Shown in pieces: positions 9,092 through 17,495 of a DNA stretch of 64,000 nt; position 1 is the first letter of the stretch, and every line of letters begins with the position of its first letter. The stretch lies in contig CAVWMF010000005.1 in the NCBI GenBank assembly GCA_963756025.1, positions 558,001 to 622,000 on the forward strand. The letters run 5' to 3'. The notes under the pieces were generated by a model, which saw only the letters and a program-made list of their open reading frames with translations, ran no database searches and was not told the DNA's origin. The DNA is from Bog-473 sp963756025. GTDB lineage: Bacteria > Actinomycetota > Acidimicrobiia > Acidimicrobiales > RAAP-2. The translations under genes were made by a program, and so were the position numbers.

Positions 9092-10641
9092 ACGGAGGCT
9101 TCCCCTTCCTGAGCGTCCTGATCCTGCTGCCGGCCGCGGGCGCCATCGCCCTGGTCCTGTGCGGCCTGGACCGGCGCTTCTCCAAGGATTTCAACGACGT
9201 AGTGGCCATCGGCGTGTCGTTGGGCACGCTCGGCGTGGCCATCGCCGCCCTGGTGGCGATGAAGGTCAAGGTCGGCGGCTTCCAGTTGATCTCGGACCAC
9301 ACCTACACCGGGAGCACGCTCGGGATCCGCTGGTTCCTGGGCGTCGACGGCATCTCCATCTTCCTGGTCATGCTGACCGCCCTGCTCTTCCCGCTCGTCC
9401 TCGTCATGGGGCGCGACAAGGAGAAGAGCCGCACCTACGCCATCTGGATGCTGCTGCTGGAAGCGGCGATCATGGGGAGCTTCCTCTCGCTCGACCTCAT
9501 CGTCTTCTTCCTCTTCTTCGAGCTGACGCTCGTCCCCTCCTACTTCATCATCGCGGGTTGGGGCCACGACCGGCGGGCCTATGCCGCCGTGAAGTTCTTC
9601 CTCTACACGTTCCTGGGCTCGGCCTTCCTGCTGGTCGGGATCCTGGCGCTGGCCTTCATCCACCAGTCGCAGACGGGCGTGCTCACCTTCTCACTGCCCG
9701 CGCTGGTGCACACCCATCTCTCCTCGTCGACGGAGATCCTTCTCTTCTTGGCCTTCACATCGGCCTTTGCGGTCAAGGCCCCGCTCTTCCCTTTTCACAC
9801 GTGGTCACCCGACGCGTACACCGAAGCCCCGGCCGGCGGTTCGGTGATCCTGTCGGGCGTCCTGGCCAAGTTGGGAACCTACGGGATCATCAGGTTCGAT
9901 CTCACGCTGTTCCCCCAGGCGACGCGGACGTTGGCCCCGCTCATCCTCACCCTCGCCGTCATCGGCATCCTCTACGGCGCCATCGTGGCCTGCGCCCAGC
10001 GCGACATGAAGCGCCTCGTGGCGTACTCGTCGTTGGCCCAGATCGGGTTCATCGCGCTGGGCACCTTCGCCCTGAGCACGCAGGGCCTGACGGGGGCGGT
10101 GCTTCTCATGCTCAACCACGGCATCATCACGGCCGGGCTCTTCCTCGTCATCGGCTTCATCTATGAGCGACGGGGCACCTGGCAGGTGACCGAGCTGCGC
10201 GGTCTGCAGAAAGTGGCGCCGGTCATGGCCGCGGTGTTCACCGTCCTCATGATGGCGTCCATCGGCGTGCCGGGACTGAACGGGTTCGTCAGCGAGTTCC
10301 TGGTGCTCGTGGGCACGTTCATCACCCACCGCTGGTGGGCCGTGGTGGCCGTGTTCGGCGTGATCGTGGCCGCCATCTACCTCCTGTGGGCCTACCAGCA
10401 GGTGTTCCACGGGGTACCCAAGCCCGAGGACCGCAAGACGCGGGATCTCACATGGCTGGAGCGCCTCGTGGTGGCGCCCCTCATCATCCTCATCGTGGTC
10501 CTGGGCGTCTATCCCAAGCCTGTGCTCGACCGCATCAACCCGTCGGTGACCCAGCTCGTGGCACATGTCGAGAAGGCCACGGGACACTTCCAGCCGCCGG
10601 TGGCGAGCAAGGGAACAGCCGCTTTGGGGAGCCGACCATGA
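9088..10641 (+). CDS. nuoM: NADH-quinone oxidoreductase subunit M
   Basis: NuoM is the second antiporter-like subunit of complex I. The ATG at 9088 overlaps the nuoL stop (ATGA) and gives 517 residues, the usual family length. The frame is open for 260 codons further upstream, but that is a shadow inside nuoL and does not encode NuoM-like sequence. Diagnostic stretches include FFLFFELTLVPSYFIIAGWG, FPFHTWSPDAYTEAPAGGSV and MLNHGIITAGLFL. Confidence 0.96.
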   Translation: MNGGFPFLSVLILLPAAGAIALVLCGLDRRFSKDFNDVVAIGVSLGTLGVAIAALVAMKVKVGGFQLISDHTYTGSTLGIRWFLGVDGISIFLVMLTALLFPLVLVMGRDKEKSRTYAIWMLLLEAAIMGSFLSLDLIVFFLFFELTLVPSYFIIAGWGHDRRAYAAVKFFLYTFLGSAFLLVGILALAFIHQSQTGVLTFSLPALVHTHLSSSTEILLFLAFTSAFAVKAPLFPFHTWSPDAYTEAPAGGSVILSGVLAKLGTYGIIRFDLTLFPQATRTLAPLILTLAVIGILYGAIVACAQRDMKRLVAYSSLAQIGFIALGTFALSTQGLTGAVLLMLNHGIITAGLFLVIGFIYERRGTWQVTELRGLQKVAPVMAAVFTVLMMASIGVPGLNGFVSEFLVLVGTFITHRWWAVVAVFGVIVAAIYLLWAYQQVFHGVPKPEDRKTRDLTWLERLVVAPLIILIVVLGVYPKPVLDRINPSVTQLVAHVEKATGHFQPPVASKGTAALGSRP

Positions 10642-12335
10642 TCAACGCGCTGCTCGCCGCCGGTTCCTCCGCCACGGCCACGGCCTCGGCGTCGGCCAAC
10701 AAGATCTCCATCCCGCCGATCCGGTACCTGCCGATCCTGCCGCCGATCATCATGATCGGCGGAGCCGTGGTCCTCTTGGCCGTCGCGTCCTTGGTCAAGC
10801 GGGACCTGCGGGTGCGGGTCAGCACCATCGGCAGCGTGCTCATCGCCGGTACGGCGTTCGGCATCTCCATCTGGCAGTGGAGCGACGTCCAGTCCCACGG
10901 TGCGCACACCTACATCGCGCATGCCGTCGTCATGGACGGCTTCAGCGTGCTCGTCACCATGCTGCTCTCGGCCGCCATGCTGCTCACCGCTCTGGTGGCC
11001 GACGGCTACCTGCGCCGCGAGGGCATCGCCGGGGCGGAGTTCCATGTGCTCGCTCTGGTGTCGGTTTCGGGCGCCATGCTGATGGGATCGGCCAACGACC
11101 TGATCATCGTTTTCCTGGGGCTCGAGATCCTCTCCATCGCTCTGTACGTGCTGACGGCGTTCAACCATCACATGGCCACCTCGGGCGAGGCCGCTCTCAA
11201 GTACTTCATCCTCGGGGGCTTCTCGTCGGCCATCTTCATCTACGGCATTGCGCTGACCTACGGCGCCACGGGCTCGACCAACCTGACCCAGATCGCCGAC
11301 TATCTGTCCAAGAACGTCGTGCTCACCAACGGGCTCCTGCTGGCCGGGCTGGCCCTCATGCTGGTGGGCTTCGCCTTCAAGGTGGCGGCGGTGCCGTTCC
11401 ACATGTGGACCCCCGACGTCTACGAGGGTGCGCCGACGCCGGTCACAGGCTTCATGGCAGCGGTGGCCAAGGTCGGTGCATTCGCCGCGCTGCTGCGGGT
11501 CCTCTTCTCGTCACTCGGGGTCATCTCCGCCGACTGGAAACCGATCATCTACGGGCTGGCCGTGCTCTCGCTGTTCGTCGGCGCCGTCGTCGCCCTCCGC
11601 CAACGCGACGTCAAGCGCATGTTGGCGTACTCGTCGATCAACCACGCCGGATTCATCCTCCTCGGCGTCTACGCCGCGACCCCACGTGGCGTCAGCGCGT
11701 CGCTCTACTACCTCGTGGCGTATACGTTCATGACGATCGGCACCTTCGCGATCGTGACGGTGCTCGGCCGCTCGGGGGACGAGGATCACGACCTGACCCG
11801 CTACCGGGGCCTGGCCCAGCGCCAGCCCCTGTTGGCCCTGACGCTGGCCATCCTCCTGTTGGCCCAGGCCGGTGTGCCGTTCACCACCGGCCTGTGGGCC
11901 AAGCTGCAGGTCGTCCTGGCTACCGTGTCCGCCGGTGCGGTGCCGCTCGCGGTGATCGCCATGGTGACCGCCGCCATCGCCGCCTTCTTCTACCTGCGGG
12001 TGGCGGTCCTGATGTACGTCTCAGCCCCATCGGGTGAGATCGGGAAGGCCATCGCGAATTCTCTGCCGGCCCGTCCCGATGCGGGCGCCGCGCAGGTTCC
12101 CTCGGGCGGCCCCGACGGCGTCGCAGCCACCATCACCACGTTGAACACCGAGCTCCTGCTGGCCGACGACCCGCCGGCGTCGACCGGGGAGGAGACGCCG
12201 ACAGTGGTCCCGATCCCGGCGCTGACGTCCGTCGCCATAGGCATCTGTCTGGCGTTCACGGTGGTCTTCGGAGTCGTGCCCGGCCCGCTGCTGGACTTCT
12301 GCAACCACGCCACGCTCCTCTTCTTGGGTCACTAG
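10638..12335 (+). CDS. nuoN: NADH-quinone oxidoreductase subunit N
   Basis: NuoN is the third antiporter-like subunit and closes the complex I operon. The ATG at 10638 overlaps the nuoM stop (ATGA) and gives 565 residues, longer than the roughly 480-530 usual for the family. The extra length is an N-terminal Ala/Ser-rich segment and a hydrophilic loop near residues 480-530. Family motifs FLGLEILSIALYVLTAF, PFHMWTPDVYEGAPTPVTG and AYSSINHAGFILLG are present. No hairpin with a T-run follows; the next gene starts 18 bases later and is probably cotranscribed. Confidence 0.95.
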   Translation: MINALLAAGSSATATASASANKISIPPIRYLPILPPIIMIGGAVVLLAVASLVKRDLRVRVSTIGSVLIAGTAFGISIWQWSDVQSHGAHTYIAHAVVMDGFSVLVTMLLSAAMLLTALVADGYLRREGIAGAEFHVLALVSVSGAMLMGSANDLIIVFLGLEILSIALYVLTAFNHHMATSGEAALKYFILGGFSSAIFIYGIALTYGATGSTNLTQIADYLSKNVVLTNGLLLAGLALMLVGFAFKVAAVPFHMWTPDVYEGAPTPVTGFMAAVAKVGAFAALLRVLFSSLGVISADWKPIIYGLAVLSLFVGAVVALRQRDVKRMLAYSSINHAGFILLGVYAATPRGVSASLYYLVAYTFMTIGTFAIVTVLGRSGDEDHDLTRYRGLAQRQPLLALTLAILLLAQAGVPFTTGLWAKLQVVLATVSAGAVPLAVIAMVTAAIAAFFYLRVAVLMYVSAPSGEIGKAIANSLPARPDAGAAQVPSGGPDGVAATITTLNTELLLADDPPASTGEETPTVVPIPALTSVAIGICLAFTVVFGVVPGPLLDFCNHATLLFLGH

Positions 12336-12353
12336 CGCGGCGGCATCGTCACC

Positions 12354-13115
12354 ATGCGCGACGTGAAGGTCGGCTTCATCACGCTCACCGAGGTCACCGG
12401 TGAGGGCGACCACCACGACTACAACGCCTGGCATCAACTCGATCACATGCCCGAGCAGTTCAGCATCCCCGGGGTCGTGGGCGGACAACGCTGGGTGCTC
12501 GCCCCCGCGTGCGCCGACGCCGCGCTCGCGGTCGACGACCCCCTGGGTGCCTTCCATTACCTGACCCTGTACCTGATGACGGAGCCGCTGACCGAGACGC
12601 TCGACCTGTTCGCCGAGGTGCGTGAACGGGTGGCGAAACTCGGCCGTTTCTACGAGCACCGCCGGGCCCGGCTGTCCGGAGCGTGGGAGTTCCTCGAAGC
12701 GCTGGCGGCGCCCCGCACGCTGGTCGGGCCCGACGTCATCCCGTGGCGGCCCAACCGGGGGATCTATGCCGTGATCGACGAGCCGCTCGCACCGGGGCCG
12801 TCGCTCGACGAGTATCTCCGCCTCCGTCACACCCGGCATTTTCCGCAGCTGCTGGAGGTCCCGGGCGTCGCCGGTCTCTGGTCCTTCGCCACCAGGCGGT
12901 GGGGGTTCGCCCGGAGCGAGGACCCCCCGCCGGACCTTCGAGCGCAGGATATGACGCGGATCACGGTGCTCTTCCTCGACGGGGATCCGCTCGAGGTGGC
13001 GGCGGAGGCCGGACCGCTGGTGCAGGATCATTGGGCCGGCGCACCCGTGCGGCCCCGGTTCGCCGGACCACTGCAGACCATCACCCCGTGGCAGTGGGAC
13101 TGGTTCGACTCCTGA
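12354..13115 (+). CDS. Duplicated EthD-like (dimeric alpha/beta-barrel) protein of unknown function
   Basis: The 253-residue protein has no motif of a known enzyme. Two halves resemble each other. Residues 23-47 (YNAWHQLDHMPEQFSIPGVV) and about 154-178 (YLRLRHTRHFPQLLEVPGVA) both show a Trp or Leu, then His-x-x-His-(M/F)-P, then a PGV turn, as in EthD-type dimeric alpha/beta-barrel domains. I infer a single chain holding two such domains, a cytoplasmic fold that often binds small hydrophobic compounds. It follows nuoN by 18 bases and may be the last gene of the nuo transcript. The start is the only ATG near the frame opening. Confidence 0.75.
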   Translation: MRDVKVGFITLTEVTGEGDHHDYNAWHQLDHMPEQFSIPGVVGGQRWVLAPACADAALAVDDPLGAFHYLTLYLMTEPLTETLDLFAEVRERVAKLGRFYEHRRARLSGAWEFLEALAAPRTLVGPDVIPWRPNRGIYAVIDEPLAPGPSLDEYLRLRHTRHFPQLLEVPGVAGLWSFATRRWGFARSEDPPPDLRAQDMTRITVLFLDGDPLEVAAEAGPLVQDHWAGAPVRPRFAGPLQTITPWQWDWFDS

Positions 13116-13240
13116 GGCCATGAGCGAGAGTCGCCGCCGCCCACCCCGGGGCCGGCCTGATCCCCCGGGCACGCCGACCGTTGAAACACCGACCCATTGA
13201 CACCCTGACATAGCCAGGTACCCGGCGGTCAAGGCTCCTG

Positions 13241-13588
13241 GTGGGAGCAGTAGCCGCTGCGGTCGTGCTCGTGGTCGCCGTGAGTGTGGTGGCCTCCCGC
13301 CATGGCGACGTCGTCGGTTCCGGTGGTACCCCGTCGTTCGCCGTCCCGGCCACGGGGCCGGTTCCTCCGCGGACACCCACCCGTGTGACTGTGCCGAACC
13401 TCATCGGCATTTCCTTCGCCCAAGCAACGGCGGAACTAGAGGCCGCCGACCTCACCACTGCTTCGGTCTCAGGGTCCTCGAACGCGGCCCCCCCGGGTGC
13501 GGTGTTCGCGCAGAGTCCCGTCGGGGGCTCGTTCGTGGCCCCGGGATCGATGGTCAGACTCGAGGTGTCGTCGGGCCCCCCGTCATGA
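13241..13588 (+). CDS. Single-pass membrane protein with one PASTA domain
   Basis: The 115 residues read as one transmembrane helix (about residues 2-18, AVAAAVVLVVAVSVVAS), a Gly/Pro/Thr linker and one PASTA domain (about 46-113) with the typical VTVPNLIGISFAQATAELEA opening and FAQSPVGGSFVAPGS closing. PASTA domains occur outside the membrane and bind muropeptides or mediate contacts in cell-wall proteins. The GTG at 13241 sits directly before the hydrophobic helix. The frame is open back to a TAG at 13211, with basic residues just upstream and no other usual start codon, so the true N-terminus is uncertain. Confidence 0.6.
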   Translation: MGAVAAAVVLVVAVSVVASRHGDVVGSGGTPSFAVPATGPVPPRTPTRVTVPNLIGISFAQATAELEAADLTTASVSGSSNAAPPGAVFAQSPVGGSFVAPGSMVRLEVSSGPPS

Positions 13589-13612
13589 GTGACCCCGTCG
13601 TGATCGGCCCCG

Positions 13613-13750
13613 TCACGAGTGGTGCGGCGGACGCTCGCGCTGCTGTCGCTCGCTCCAGCAACGGTCGCAACGGTCACACGAGCCGCCGCAGCCGGCGTGG
13701 CCGCACCGCGGACACTTCTCCGCGAAATCATCGCGGCCATCGTCCGGCAC
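13613..13750 (-). CDS. 45-residue cysteine-rich protein, zinc-ribbon-like
   Basis: A GTG at 13750 opens a 45-codon frame that starts 10 bases after the stop of the MprF-like gene. The product contains CPRCGHAGCGGSCDRCDRC: six cysteines spaced C-x2-C-x4-C-x3-C-x2-C-x2-C plus a His, flanked by an acidic N-terminus (VPDDGRDDFAEK) and a basic, Arg/Gln-rich C-terminus. This density of paired Cys is not expected from a random frame and suggests a metal-binding knuckle. No family is recognised. The frame is short and no clear ribosome-binding site precedes it, so translation could be coupled to the upstream gene. Confidence 0.5.
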   Translation of the reverse strand: MPDDGRDDFAEKCPRCGHAGCGGSCDRCDRCWSERQQRERPPHHS

Positions 13751-13760
13751 GGCGTCCGCT

Positions 13761-16700
13761 CTAACTTCCTGTCGGCTCGGGCTGGCGTTCCTCGGCGGCC
13801 GGCACGGCGTCGTTGTCGCTGGGTTGGTTGTTGCGCAGGGCGGCCAGAACCTCTTCGGGCACGGCCGGTCCGGCCCGCTTGGCCGACGCCGTCGTGAGGA
13901 GGCGGCCGATGACCGGGACCTCGGTCAGGGATTCGGCCCGCATGATCTGCACGGCTACCGGGACGAATTGTTCGGCCGAGTCGAAGACGATGTAGCGGGG
14001 GAGCCATGTGGGCTCGTACTTGGCGTTGAAACGCCACAACGTCTCAATCTGCAGGACCCCCGACAGCCGGCGCAGGGCCCAGCGCTCGACGCGTTGGGTC
14101 ACCCCGTCACCGGACTCACCGTCGAGCACCGAACGCAGAGCGGCAAAGTTCAGGCTCAGGCCTTTCATGCCTAATTCCTTCATGTGGGCGATGGTGGAGC
14201 ACAGCGCGAAGTCAAGCAGCCCGTTGGGATGCTCCGCCGGGTCGCGGCGCATGAGATCGAGCGAGTAACCGCCGATGGCCGTCGACGGTACGAACTGGCA
14301 CATGGCGACCGGAGCGCCGTCGGGTCCCTCGACCAGCGTCAGCAGCAACCCGGTGTCACGGGGATCGAAGAGCCGGCCCAGCATCATGGAGAAGCCACGC
14401 TCCTGGTCGCCCCGGCGACTCAGGTTCATGAGCTCGACCAGGCGGGCCGCATCGTCGGGACTCAAGTGAGCCGGGTCCAAGAACCTCACCGTGTACCCGT
14501 AGCGGGCGACGCGGTTGACGGCTTGGCGCAGCCCCTTCATCTTGCCGCCCTCGAGAGAGAACTGGCGGGGATCGACGACCGCCTCGTCGCCGATGTAGAG
14601 GAAGCGCATGCCCGAGGCCTGGTAGGTGGGCAGCCACGCCTCGCCGGCGGCCATGACGCCGAGCCCCCACCCCTTGCGATCGACGTAGCGGCGGAAGGCG
14701 TCCCACACGTGCGCCCGTTCCGTGAAGGGGCCGATCGGATCAGGGGAGACCAGGCAGACGCCGCCGAAGACGGCGTAGGCCACCAGTGAGTCACGGTGGA
14801 AGAACCACTGCTTGTCGTCGCGCAGCGCGAAGTAGTCCAGGGAGCCGGTGCCATGACGGCGGACGATGTCCCGCGCCCTGAGCTCGGCCGCCCGCCGCCC
14901 GACGAGCGCCCGCCCGCTCGAGAGCCGGCGATCGACCACCGGGCGCGTCAAGAGGTAGAGGGAATACACGATCAGGGTGAGGCCCACGGCGAGCAGGCTT
15001 GGGGAGGCGAAACGGTTGATATGGGCGGGAAAATGCACATCCTGCACACCGATGAGGCGTTCGGCCGAGCCGAGCAGGACCTGGGGCCAAGGGGGCAGCG
15101 GGTGGTGGTGGACCCGCCCCGCCACTTCGACCCCGATGAGGGCGCCGAAGGTCGCGGTCAGTCCACCGATGGCCAGGATCAGGAACGCGGACTGCACCGT
15201 GCCCTGTTCGGCCTGCGCCCGGAAACGGTCTCTCTGGACGATGAGCAGCGCCAGGACACCGGCGCAGACGAGCAGGCTGATCACGTCGGCCGCATGGAGG
15301 ATGTGAAGTACGAGGGAGGCGGACAATGCCCCCACGGCTACCAGCCACGAACGGCGCTGACCTTTGAGCACACCACGCGAGAGCATGATCATCGCGATGC
15401 CCGAGATGGCCACCAGCGCCCCGGCGGCGCGTGCCACCTCGATGGGGAGGAATTGCGAAATCAGGTGCAGGTGGTCGCGCACGGGGGCCGTCACCGCCGA
15501 GAGCAGGTCGATCAACCCGGCCACAAAGAGGGACGTGGCGGCGATGCGGCGGATCCGCCGTACCCGTATGCGGTCGGCGGCCACTTCGGGCGCCGGGGGC
15601 CACGACGCCCCGCCGGGCCAGCTGGCGACCAGCTCGGGGTGGAGGTCGGCTGCCTTGGTCCGCCCCTTGACGACCGCATCGCGTGTCAACAGACGCTCGC
15701 CCAGGGTGGCCAGCGGCAGGTCGACCTCGGCTTGCGTGAGACGGATGTGCAGATCCGCACCCGTTTCGATCTCGATCGTGGAGGCTTGGCGATGGTGGAG
15801 GTAGGTCGGCGGAAGGCCGAACCGCGCCCGGTGTTCGTGCACGACCTCCGACGAGGCACCGGGGCTGGCGAAGAAGCCGACGTCGAGGTGTGTCAGCTCG
15901 GCGACGAGGGCACCGCCCACGATGACTCCGGTCGCCCCGCCCGCGATGGCCCGACGGGTCACGTCGAGGACGTTCTCCCCCTCGATGGTGAGGAGCTCGT
16001 GCGCGGTGGCGCGCCGGCCCTGGGTGCGTGCGCCTTCCGATGACCACGGGGAGGGAAGGCCTTCGCCGCCCAGGGCCCGCCAGATGCCGCGCGACGTGAC
16101 GGCCACGACAACCGCCAGGACGGCGAGGAGTGCGATGCCGATGGCGATCGTGACGAGGAGTCGTGAGAACCAGGTTGCGTTGTACGCGTGCTGGAGTGCG
16201 CGCTGCTGGCGTGGCGAGCGGAAGACGTGGCCGAGCCCGTCGATCACCACCTCCAGGCGCAACGAGAGCGCCAACGCGGCCAGGATCAGTGGGGGCGCCC
16301 ACAGGTAGTGGCGCAAGCGGCGGTAGAGCAAGCGGGACCGTACGAAGCGCGGCGCCTGGCGGGGATCGTCCAGACGCTCCATTCCGTTGAGCCATGGGCG
16401 CTCATCGCCGGGCGCGACGGCATCGGTGGCGTGTGTCGTGTCGGTGTCGGGCGTGCCGGCCCGGATCAGCACGCGTCGTTGTCCGGCGCCGGTCGTACAG
16501 TCCAGGTCCACCGCGGCTTGGGCCGAGACACCGAGTCCGTCCAGGAGGGCGGCCAGGTCGTTGGGAGGGTGTACCGCGCCGATGACCATCAGGACCTGCG
16601 AATCAGGACGGGCGGCGAAGGCCGCGAACGCGGCGGTCAGGCCGACGTGCGCCTTGAGCGCCGCTGTCGCTCTCTCCTGTGTGCCACCACCGGCAAGCGC

Positions 16701-16883
16701 CACCAGCTGTCCGCAGATGACGACGACGCCCGGTCCCTGCCACTCGTCCAATTGCTGGGCGATGTCGCGGCAGGTGGCCAACGAGCTCGGTGAGGGTTCG
16801 GGCGGGAGGAGGAGGTCGCCGAGCACCATGACCCTGCGGCCGAGGGCGACGTCGATCCTCACCTGGTCGATGTCCAATGGCAT
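13761..16883 (-). CDS. MprF-like phosphatidylglycerol aminoacyltransferase-domain membrane protein with N-terminal phosphoesterase-like domain
   Basis: The 1040-residue protein has three parts. Residues 1 to about 140 resemble a calcineurin-type phosphoesterase core (VMVLGDLLLPPEP, VVVICGQLVAL), but the Asp and His ligands expected at those positions are not evident. The middle has two groups of transmembrane helices (about 195-265 and 445-655). The C-terminal 330 residues match the DUF2156/LPG-synthetase fold that moves an amino acid from aminoacyl-tRNA to a membrane lipid, for example LDYFALRDDKQWFFHRDSLVAY. I infer a lipid-modifying cell-envelope enzyme; its amino acid and lipid are unknown. 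The 45-residue Cys-rich gene follows 10 bases downstream. Confidence 0.75.
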   Translation of the reverse strand: MPLDIDQVRIDVALGRRVMVLGDLLLPPEPSPSSLATCRDIAQQLDEWQGPGVVVICGQLVALAGGGTQERATAALKAHVGLTAAFAAFAARPDSQVLMVIGAVHPPNDLAALLDGLGVSAQAAVDLDCTTGAGQRRVLIRAGTPDTDTTHATDAVAPGDERPWLNGMERLDDPRQAPRFVRSRLLYRRLRHYLWAPPLILAALALSLRLEVVIDGLGHVFRSPRQQRALQHAYNATWFSRLLVTIAIGIALLAVLAVVVAVTSRGIWRALGGEGLPSPWSSEGARTQGRRATAHELLTIEGENVLDVTRRAIAGGATGVIVGGALVAELTHLDVGFFASPGASSEVVHEHRARFGLPPTYLHHRQASTIEIETGADLHIRLTQAEVDLPLATLGERLLTRDAVVKGRTKAADLHPELVASWPGGASWPPAPEVAADRIRVRRIRRIAATSLFVAGLIDLLSAVTAPVRDHLHLISQFLPIEVARAAGALVAISGIAMIMLSRGVLKGQRRSWLVAVGALSASLVLHILHAADVISLLVCAGVLALLIVQRDRFRAQAEQGTVQSAFLILAIGGLTATFGALIGVEVAGRVHHHPLPPWPQVLLGSAERLIGVQDVHFPAHINRFASPSLLAVGLTLIVYSLYLLTRPVVDRRLSSGRALVGRRAAELRARDIVRRHGTGSLDYFALRDDKQWFFHRDSLVAYAVFGGVCLVSPDPIGPFTERAHVWDAFRRYVDRKGWGLGVMAAGEAWLPTYQASGMRFLYIGDEAVVDPRQFSLEGGKMKGLRQAVNRVARYGYTVRFLDPAHLSPDDAARLVELMNLSRRGDQERGFSMMLGRLFDPRDTGLLLTLVEGPDGAPVAMCQFVPSTAIGGYSLDLMRRDPAEHPNGLLDFALCSTIAHMKELGMKGLSLNFAALRSVLDGESGDGVTQRVERWALRRLSGVLQIETLWRFNAKYEPTWLPRYIVFDSAEQFVPVAVQIMRAESLTEVPVIGRLLTTASAKRAGPAVPEEVLAALRNNQPSDNDAVPAAEERQPEPTGS

Positions 16884-16968
16884 GCCTGGTCCATCGTCTC
16901 ACCTACGGAGGGGTAATGACGTCCATCTTGAGGGGGATTCTCAGGCCGAGCGGGGGAGTCGTGCCCGA

Positions 16969-16974
16969 TAAGCT
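16969..16974 (+). promoter_or_regulatory. Candidate -10 element, leaderless
   Basis: TAAGCT (TAnnnT type) lies 8 bases before the GTG at 16983. No Shine-Dalgarno sequence precedes the start, so the transcript may begin at the start codon. No convincing -35 hexamer is visible. Confidence 0.4.
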
Positions 16975-16982
16975 GGACTTTC

Positions 16983-17495
16983 GTGCTCGACAACCACCCC
17001 GACGACAGGCACTCCAATTGGAGCTGGCGCACCGCTGAAGGTCCGGCGCACCCGGGTGGCCCCGCCGTGATCTTTGATATCGACGGCGTCCTGTCCGATG
17101 CCGCTGGACGCCAGCACTTCATTGAGCAGGGAAATCGCGACTGGTCGGCCTTCTTCGAGGCGTGCGGGGACGACCCGGTGATCGAGGAGATCGCTCGTCT
17201 GCTCGAGCTGCTCGACTCCTCGTTGGCCGTCGTGTTGCTGACGGGCCGACCGCTCCGGGTCCAACCGCAGACCCTGGCCTGGCTGCGCCGCTACGGCCTG
17301 CGTTGGGATCTCCTGGTCATGCGCGAGCGCGGCGACTACACCCAGGTCACCGAGTTCAAGCAACGGACGGTGGTGGACCTGCGAGCCCATGGTTTCGACC
17401 TCCGTCTGGCCTTCGAGGACGACCCCTCGAATCACGCGATGTACGTGGCGGACGGCATCCCCTGCGTCTACATCCATTCGGGGTATTACGAGTAG
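16983..17495 (+). CDS. HAD-superfamily phosphatase, polynucleotide kinase-phosphatase (PNKP) type
   Basis: The 170-residue protein contains the HAD nucleophile motif FDIDGVLSD (about residues 31-39), motif II VVLLTGRPL, a Lys within TEFKQRTVVDL and motif III LAFEDDPSNHAMY. The layout and the DWSAFFEACGDDPVI stretch resemble the stand-alone phosphatase domain found fused to polynucleotide kinases in nucleic-acid repair. Family knowledge suggests removal of a 3' or 5' phosphate, but the substrate is not shown by sequence. The 3' end overlaps the convergent lnt gene by 10 bases. Confidence 0.75.
   Translation: MLDNHPDDRHSNWSWRTAEGPAHPGGPAVIFDIDGVLSDAAGRQHFIEQGNRDWSAFFEACGDDPVIEEIARLLELLDSSLAVVLLTGRPLRVQPQTLAWLRRYGLRWDLLVMRERGDYTQVTEFKQRTVVDLRAHGFDLRLAFEDDPSNHAMYVADGIPCVYIHSGYYE

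Noticed and set aside
13120..13240. Extended N-terminus of the PASTA protein from ATG 13120 by a frameshift
   Set aside because: The ATG frame stops at 13198 and the PASTA frame has a TAG at 13211, so a single base change cannot join them.
14796..16043. A 415-codon open frame antisense to the MprF-like gene
   Set aside because: Rich in Asp, Gly, Arg and His with no domain, typical of antisense frames in GC-rich genes; the minus-strand reading has clear membrane and DUF2156 features.
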